Assembly: GCA_020152595.1 (NCBI GenBank)
Contig: JAIGNY010001477.1
Span: 60,001-124,000 of the forward strand
Source of the DNA: Chiridota heheva
Taxonomy: Eukaryota > Echinodermata > Holothuroidea > Apodida > Chiridotidae
DNA length: 64,000 nt
Direction: 5' to 3'
A model generated the notes under the pieces. That model was not told the origin of the DNA. It saw only the letters and a list, made by a program, of their open reading frames with translations, and did not search any database. The translations under genes were made by a program, and so were the position numbers. Every line of letters begins with the position of its first letter. Position 1 is the stretch's first letter. Below are positions 49,601-58,600 of the stretch, one piece after another.

Positions 49601-52600
49601 ATTCTGTTCATGTAAGTATTGTGATTAATTCTCTACTGCTGCAAGATTTTTGATGATTTCAAGAAGAAAACAAAATTGCAATCCTTGAGGAAAGCAATCT
49701 CCAAATTTTGCAGAAGCACCATTTCATCTACAATCTTGGACAAAACTCATTGGAACAAAATTTCTACTTCTTTTATGAACCTATTTATGTATTCTTTATT
49801 ACTAAATACTTCATCATAGTGGTTCTTCGATCCATATTCTTTCATTTTAAATAATTACGTTCTCATTCTTCGGACATTGACATAAATTTCATCATGACCT
49901 TAGTTTCCCCTACCCTACTTCACTATATCAGCCACTCCCCTCCCCATTCAATGTTGACCATTGAAACAATGGAGAAGGAGGAAGGAGGAGGAGGGGGAAG
50001 GGTGGGGACTTACCTAATTTTTAATGAGTGATTGCTTATTCTTAGGACATTGACATAATTTTCATTATGACCTTAAGTTTCCCCTAACCTACTTCACTAT
50101 ATCAGCCCCTCCCCTCCCTATTCAATGTTGACCATTGCTTATTTTTTTTTTCTTTCAAATTTAATGATTCCAACATTGAACAAGGGAGGGGGTGTGTTTG
50201 GAAAGTTAAAGGGAGGGGGGGGGGTGTTTGGGGAGTTAAAAATTAATAAAGAAAATAACCAAGAGACATAGCATGCAACTCTTGTTACCTTGAATTGTTC
50301 TAACAGTTTTGTCCATGTGATAAGGGTGAACTGTCAAGAACAAAAAGTAATATATTGCCCAACATACAGGGAGGTTTTGAAGCCTAACCTTACCCTTACC
50401 CTCACAGGTAAGGGTTAGGCCTCCCTGTATGATGGGCATTATATCATTTTCCATGAAGAACATACCTCTTGGAAGAGCTCAATTATTTCTGCGTTGCTCG
50501 TGAAGGTCAACAAACTTGTGTCTAATCCTTCTTCCTCATAATCAAGCTTCTCTCGTTCAAATATGTGTTCGTTGAAGAACCCTTGGATTTTCTCATTGGC
50601 AAGGTTGATACAAATCTGCGACGATAAAAAATGAAAGGTGTATGGACGTGAAGAGGCAGCAATAGCCAAGCTGCTTTAATATCTATTAGAAACTATCATG
50701 GCAGCAAAACAAGTTTTTGAAATGTTTTCAAGCAAATTTTGACGAAATGGTTTTGGGTCTTTATCATGCTCTCCAATAAAATGTATTTAAAAAATATTTT
50801 CAGGATCTAAGATAAGGGGAAGCAATTACATGAAGATTTGTCTGTTCATTCATTGATCACAAGTTTAGCATAAATTACATATTGATCAAACGTTGATCAG
50901 CCACATTAAAAATGTTCTATTTTTCAAAACTGATCTGCTAAGATTTGAATAAAGTTTTGACCAATATAGAAATCAATACATGTCTAAAGACCTTTAAAAA
51001 TCAAATCTACAGTACATCCGATATAAATTGAAAACAATTTTTACCCCCGCCAACGAAGTTGGACAAAGGTTATGTTTTTGCCTCTGTTTGTTTGTCTATC
51101 ATCAAGATATCTCAAGAACTGATGATTGGATGTGGATTAAATTTGGTGTGTGGTTTTGTTACTGCTTAAGGAAGAAGTGATTATAATTTGAGACATATTG
51201 GAACAGGGAAAGGGTGCAAATGGAGGGACGGGGATGTTTTTGGATGAGATCTGTTAAGACAACTTCAAACTTCCCAATAAAATGTGCTGAACAATGAATT
51301 CATGCCCTGAAAAGATTTCCAAACAATCAATTTTCTGGACTCTATACAGAAAATAATTATGTCTAGTAGTTAGGTATCCAAGAAAATCAAAAGAAATGCT
51401 TTTGGCATGAATGTAAAAGGATGGAATGAAAATCTCGCCTGAAAAGAACTCAAACAATAAATGCTTAGTCTTAATAAAACTGAAAACAATGAAGGTAGAT
51501 AACCCTAAAGTGTCTATAATGCAAATAACAAATACTGATTAAAACTGTGAAAGAGATTTGGGAATAAAGCGTGGAAGGTCTAGGATTTCTAAGATAGAAT
51601 GTATTGGGGATGAACTTTAGGCAATTTTAGGCAATAGGCATGTTAAAATTATCAAGCGGGTGGAGGTATGCACTGTACAGAGTGCTAAAATTCTAGTTCA
51701 CTATGTTACAGTGTTCAGTACAGTATCAAGTTGGGACTTCAATGTTTACCACCCATCCATCCTTTCAACACATTAGAATGAAAATCAATACATACCTGTT
51801 CAAAGCTATTTGTGATCAAATTCTCAAACCCGAATATATCCAGCACACAGATCTCGATGGTTTTAGCCTCTTGGTTGATCGGCTCCAAGTGCTGATTGAT
51901 ATTGTTCACCACCCACGAAAATAAACGACTGTACAGGGCCTTAGCGAAGGCATCGCGGCATTCGATGGCTTGAATCTTGGTACGGTACTTCTTTATAGAT
52001 TCACCTGGTGTGGCGGAAGAGAATATATGTGTAAAAGTTTATGGACAAAACATAAGATGCTTGAAAACCTAATTGGCCCCAAGCTAAGCACAAGAAAAAA
52101 TCACACACAGACTGCAAATTCTTTATCAAATCAATAACAATTTTGCCTCCCGTTGATTAAGGTAATCTAATCCCAACTTACAAAATTAATAAAGAAATAA
52201 TCACAACCTTACTATTTTCCAGGTTCCCTATGCTAAAAAGAATGCATATGAATAATCCTTCCCCTGCATGCTAACAGTTTGGAATTCTTTGCCATCAGAC
52301 ATCGCACATGTACCAAGTCTAAACCAAAAAACCAAAGGTTTTAAGGTTCCGATGCGGAATATGAATTTTAAGTTTAAACTATTGTATAATAAATGTTATA
52401 ACTCAATGGGTCCAACATTACAATGACAACCAAATAACTTACCGTCCTCACAAGAATGGATTTAAACAATTAATTAAATTCTACAACTTTTATCCCATTA
52501 ACATGTATACACTATTTCAAATATGAAACAAAACATACATGGGCTTGTTAAAATATGGGCATTTTAAGATTTTAACATTAAGCCCTGCCTACTCACTAAT

Positions 52601-55600
52601 ATGCATAACATCACCACCAAAAACAATAGGGAATGTCTGCAGACCATGGGTTATTTGTGTACCATATATGAACTAAACTCCATGTATAGTTTTTGAGATA
52701 TTTTGTTTACAAGCTCTTTTTAACAAAATCCTGTTAAGCCCCTCCCACAATGCATTTTAATGAAATTCAACATTTTTGTTCCATAAACGTGTAGACACTA
52801 GCTAACAACATAATTCACCAAATATAAAGCAAAACAAAAATGCAGTTTTTAGAATATGAGCATTTTAAGATTTTAACATTAAGCCCTGCCTACTCATTAA
52901 TATGCACGACATCAAACCAAAAATAATAGGGCAGATCTACGGACCATGGGCTATCTGTGTACCACATATGACATAAATCCTATGTAAAGTTGACATTGCC
53001 ACCAGAAACAATAGAGCACATCTGTGGATCATGGGCTATTTCTGTACAAGATATGAACTGAATAAGTGTATATTTCTTGAGATACTTCGTTTACAGCTCT
53101 TTTCATCAAAATCATGTTAAGCCCCTCCCACAATGCATTTTAATGAAATTCAACATTTTTGTTCCATGAACGTGTAGGCACTAACTGACAACATAATTAC
53201 ACTAAATATGAAGCAAAACAGACATGTTGTTATATCAATATGAACATTTTCAGATGTTAACATTAAGCCCCGCCTGCTCATTAATATGCACGACATCAAA
53301 CCAAAAATAATAGGGCAGATCTACGGACCATGGGCTATCTGTGTACCACATATGACATAAATCCTATGTAAAGTTCTTGAGATACTGTGTTTACAAGCTC
53401 TTTTCAACAAAAAAAATTTAAGCCCCGCCCACTATGCATAATAATGAAATTCACAATTTGTGTACCATGAACGTGTGTGTAGACACTAACTACCAACTTA
53501 ATTACGCTACATATGAAACAAAACAGACATGTGGTTATTTTAATATAAACATTTCTAGATTTTAACATTAAGCCCTGCTTACTCAGTAATATGCATGACA
53601 TCAACACCAAAACAAATAGGGCACATCAACAGACCATGGGCTATCTATGTACCACATATGACATGAATCCAGTGTATGGTTCTTGAGATATCATGTTTAC
53701 AAGCTAGTGTCACACACACATATACATGCACACACACACCCAATCATACGTCACACACACCCACACATACATACATATACACACACGCCATCATGACCGC
53801 ATAGGTTCCAGATGCTGATCGCATCGTAACCAAAAAGCTAAATCTATCCAAACCATCAGGCTCATTAGGCTCCCCGGTTTCCATGGTGCAACCGGATGAG
53901 AGTACATGATGCTGGTTAACTCCCCAGCAGTTCTGGTACTCATTTTACAGCTGAGTGGACTGAAGCAAGTAGAGTTAAGTGGCTTGCTCAAGGACACAAT
54001 GCAGTGCTCGCGGCGAGAATTGAGCCCAGTACCCATTGCATACGAGCATGATTTCTTAACCACTGAGCCACTGATTAGGTTAAGTTGGTACAAATTCTTC
54101 CAGAGAAGAGGACATGAACGCCAACTGAATGTAGCAAAAATAAAAAAGCCAACTGAATGTAGCAAAAATAAAAAAGGAGTTTCCTAAAAATACAAGTGTT
54201 AGTAAGCTTATATTTGAAACAGTTTAGACTGCTGTGGCTTAGTGGTTAAGGAGTCATGCTCGTATTCAAGAGGTACCCAGTTTTGATTCCTGTCGTGAGC
54301 GCTGCATTGTGTCCTTGAGCAAGACACTTTACTCTACTTGCTTCAGTCCACTCGGCTGTAAAATGAGTACCAGCACTGCTGGGGAGTTAACCAGCAATGG
54401 ACTGGCGTTCCATCCAGGCGGATTCATGTACTCTTATATGCTCGCGCCATGGAAACTGGGAATAAGCACCGGCCCTATGAGCCTCATGGATAGGATGGTT
54501 TGTTTGTTTGTTTGTTTGTTTGATGAAGGCTTAACGGCACCATGGCAGCGAGGGTCAAATTGTTCCTGAGAGGTTAGATCATTCCAGAGGTGGGAAGAAA
54601 ATGGGAGTCTGAGAGAAGTATGTGGACTAAAAGCCAGGAAGTTGGGATCGAGAGAAGAAGTGCAGGAGTGTAAAAAAGGGTTAAATGTAGGAAGAGGCTG
54701 TAGGAGAGGACGACTAAATATGGTTGTAAAGGGGGCATGATGAAGGAAGGAGATAATTTTATCCAGAGGTTTTTCTGGAAGAGCTCGGCTATGGGGTTAT
54801 GAGGGGTGAGGGAAGCTCTCGGGAGGTTGTGCAGGGAAAAGGCAAGGAGGACGTGGTGGACTGTGAAGGGGCAATGGCAATTGTTGCAGAGGGGTGGGAG
54901 AGACAGTAAAGAGGTGGGAGTAAGTGAGGTGGGTGTGACCTATTCTAAGGCAGGTATTGTGTGGACGTTGCCGATATGGGAGAGTTTGTGGATGGTGGGT
55001 TTGGTCAGAATGGTGGGCTAGATGTCGTGGAGTTTGTTATCAATTTTGGAGTTCCATGAGGTTTGTCAGTGGTTACGAACAAGGGTAGCGTTGAGTGGTT
55101 TGATGTCAGAAAAGGTTTTAGGAAATGGGTTAGGGGAAGGTAGAGGGCAAGCTTAGCGGCTGAAACAGCCCTGTCATTACCCGGGATGCCAACATGGCTG
55201 GGTATCTAGAAGAAAAGAATACTTTTCCTGCAGAGGGTGGGAAAAAGGAGTTTGCGAAAGAGGAGGTGGCATGTGAGGTTATCCCATTTAAGGTTGAGTA
55301 AAGAAGTAAGAACAGCCTTTGAGTCGGAGAAAATAACAAAGTGGCTAAGCGAAGAGTACTCAATAAAGTTGAGGGCAAGGAGAATGGCCTTAGCCTCGGC
55401 TGAAAAAAAGGATGAGTAGTCGGGAAGTCTGCTACTGAGGGTGATGTCTTGGATGACCGCAGCAGCAGCTGTCTTGTTGCCCTCCTTGGACCCATCAGTA
55501 TAGATGGAGGTGTAATTTGAGAGTTGGTCTTTGACTTGGTTGTGGAGACTGATGCGTTGTTAAGGCTGGTTGAGTGAAGGTTTTGTTGAGGGAGATAGAG

Positions 55601-58600
55601 ATACAGATAGCCTGAAAGTCAGTGTTCACATGAAGAGGGCTCTGTGTGATACCGTGTCTAATGAGAATGGAGACGCTTCCACAGGCTCTGTCGGCGTCCT
55701 CTTGATGTTTATGGTAGCAAGAGAAGTTATTACGGGAATAATGGTCAGTAGTTTTCAAGAAGGTTTCTTTTAGGCAGAAGAGAACTGGTTTGAAGGTGGT
55801 GGCCAGAAGGTCAATTTCTTCTGAGTTGGCCTTAAGGCTCCTGATGTTCCATTGTATAATGTTGTGAGTGTTATTGTAATTGTTTCTGTTGTAGGCGGGG
55901 GTTATCTGCAGGAAGATCTGTCATGTCTGGGTTGGCTTGTTTTTTCTTTGGATCTGTCCCTGCTTCTTTGGGAGCGGTTGTTTTTGAAAATTGGATGACA
56001 AGTATGTTTGGTGGGTTCGGTAATCGAACAATCCATGTTTTCTTCAGTGTCATACATGTGGGTTTGGATGGTGGGCTGTTTGTTGGTTTGTCCTTTGTTG
56101 GCCAAATTGGCTTGAGTTTGATGTTTGATGGCATTTGAGGTGTTCCGGGAGGGGGGTCTTAGAAAAGGAAAGAAGGTTGGGGAGAGAGGTGGTGGTAGAG
56201 GTGGTTTGTGTAATGGGTGTGCTTGGCTTGTTGGCAAAGGCAATGGGCTTAAGACCAGTAAGAAGAGCCAGGTGAAATCGTTTTGGGCATATGAGTCAGT
56301 TTTAGTTGTGTTGGGGGGAGGAGGTATTGGTGTTTGAGGAGACTGTGCTTGAGTAGGAAGGCTTGGTGTGGAGGGAAGCGAGGAATCGCTTCCTAACCTC
56401 TGGGTGAGTGGTGCTGGGATTCAGGGTTTTCAGCTTAGTTATCTGTTTTTCCTGAAGCCAGGTGGGGCAGTCTTTTGAGGGATGGTTTAGCTCAGTGAGT
56501 ACTGTCGCAATAAGTGCAGTGTGGGGTGTTGGTGCAAAAGGCGCTGTCATTGTCTGACACTCCACAGTTGCCACAGCGCGCTTGGCTGCGGCAGGAGTTA
56601 GCTGTGGCAGGAGTTGGCTGCGGCGGGAGTTTTTTCCATCGCCATATTTCTGGTACTTATGACAGCAGAGAGAGAGGGTTGGGAATGTAGGGGGCTACTG
56701 GGATTTTCAGATGGCTGGCTGGCAGTGATGTGGGAAGGGAGAGTTGGTGTGGCAAAAGTCAGGAAGATGGTATTGGTGGGTGTTTCGGCACAACAGGCCT
56801 CAGTAACATGTTGGCTGACAAGTTCCTCAACGAGGTCTTCATTGGTCAAGTAGGCAAGGTCTCTGGTTCTGATGACGCCTTTGCTGGAGTTCAGGGAATG
56901 GTGGGCAGTGACTGTTATGTCGTGGTTGAACAGAAAACTTTTGTACATGTCCATATACCTTTAACACACACAGCTGATATTATATTCACCTCTCATAATA
57001 GTCGACTCTGAAACTATTGATTCTCCCAGGTCCTCCTGGCTGACCTGAAGCAAGCTGGAAATTTTCTCCAAGGTAGCTTTAGCCTCTTCTTTAATGAAAA
57101 CTGTGTCGGCGGCCCCATCATGGTTGAGGTTGCCAAAGCTGAATTTGAGGTCACCAAGCAACAAAACCACAGCGAGCACGTGTAGCAACTTCTCTTCATT
57201 CTGGAAAGAAAACCATCAAAAGTCAATAATGCAAATGGTCAACAAAGTAAGTTGAAAGCTGTAAGTACTTGACCCTAATGTCAATGTACAGACAGGCAAA
57301 TTGTGTCTCACCATTATATGGTACTTAAAAATTAATGTTGAGGCAGAGCGTTTACATGCGTATTTAATGCACGGGCAAAGGACTTTAACCAGAGTAGAAT
57401 GACCAGACTTTAGAAGGGTTATTAATGAGTGCAATGACCTTTGAACCATTGCATTAAAAATGCAAATAAACACGATACCAAAACATTATATTTTGTACTA
57501 AAATTTTCATGTAAGATTGCTTAAAATGCATCAAAACTACTACAAAGAATGAAAAACGAGAACAATTTACATATAATTTATCGCTTTAATAAAAAAATTA
57601 CCTGTTTTGAAAATAGAATAAACCAAATAATCTGGTTGTGCAGGTCATAACAATGCTCCATAGAATTTCATAACTGCAAAATGTATGCCACTTGTACCAT
57701 TTTTGCATGCGAATATGTGCTGAAAAAATGCCTTCACCAACGTGAGAAAGTGCCAACCTGCCGCTTCCATTTACGTTATTCACGTATTACTCAGGTAACA
57801 TCTCAAGGTTTCCGCAACAGAATACATTGTGAAGCAATAGCTGCAAAAGGAAATTACTATGGTGCCATTTTGGTGAGTTAACAAACCCACCACTTTTATC
57901 TCACACTGCCCTGTTTTCTGCCTCACTTCATTAAGGTTATCTAGTCACAGGACAATCTAATGACAGATATATAGTAACAACTTGAGCTTAATTGGAAGAA
58001 AATATGCTATAAACCATGAAAATAGGCTATAAATCATGAAAATAGGCTATACACCATGAAAATAGGCTATAAACCGGCGATTCATAATAGGCGGCCTGCG
58101 GGCTAAATCTGACCCACCAGACAATCCACTCTGGCCTCGAACAATAGTCGTAGCAGGGGAAAAACATCTGAATGAGAACGGTAAAAATCCCAAAACACTT
58201 GTTTATTTGGGGTTTTTCCTAAGCAGATCTGCACATTTCCTAGCCAGATCTGCACACTATAACATCGTGGCTTATCAAGCAAAATGTTATCTTTAGTTCC
58301 GTAATAAAATAGGTAGACTCGCGGCTTGTCAAAACAAGCCTGATAAGAGAACCATCGACATCTGGCGTACATCCTTCTTATCGCGTGTGCTCTCAGCTTG
58401 TTTGTATTTAGGGATTGTTTTGAAGGGTTTTGTTTGTCATGTGACACTGGTTTTGTCATGCTATTGGCCCATGGCCTGAGGCTGTTGTGAAATGATAGTC
58501 CTTGGAAAAAATTAATTAAGAACCCTTGCTATAAACCATAAAAATAGCCAAAAATTTCATCAAAATTGATTAATAATTATAATAATAAACAGACTTTATG

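Noticed and set aside
58103-58459. 118-codon minus-strand frame as a gene
   Set aside because: It coincides with a hAT-like repeat and has no recognisable motif.
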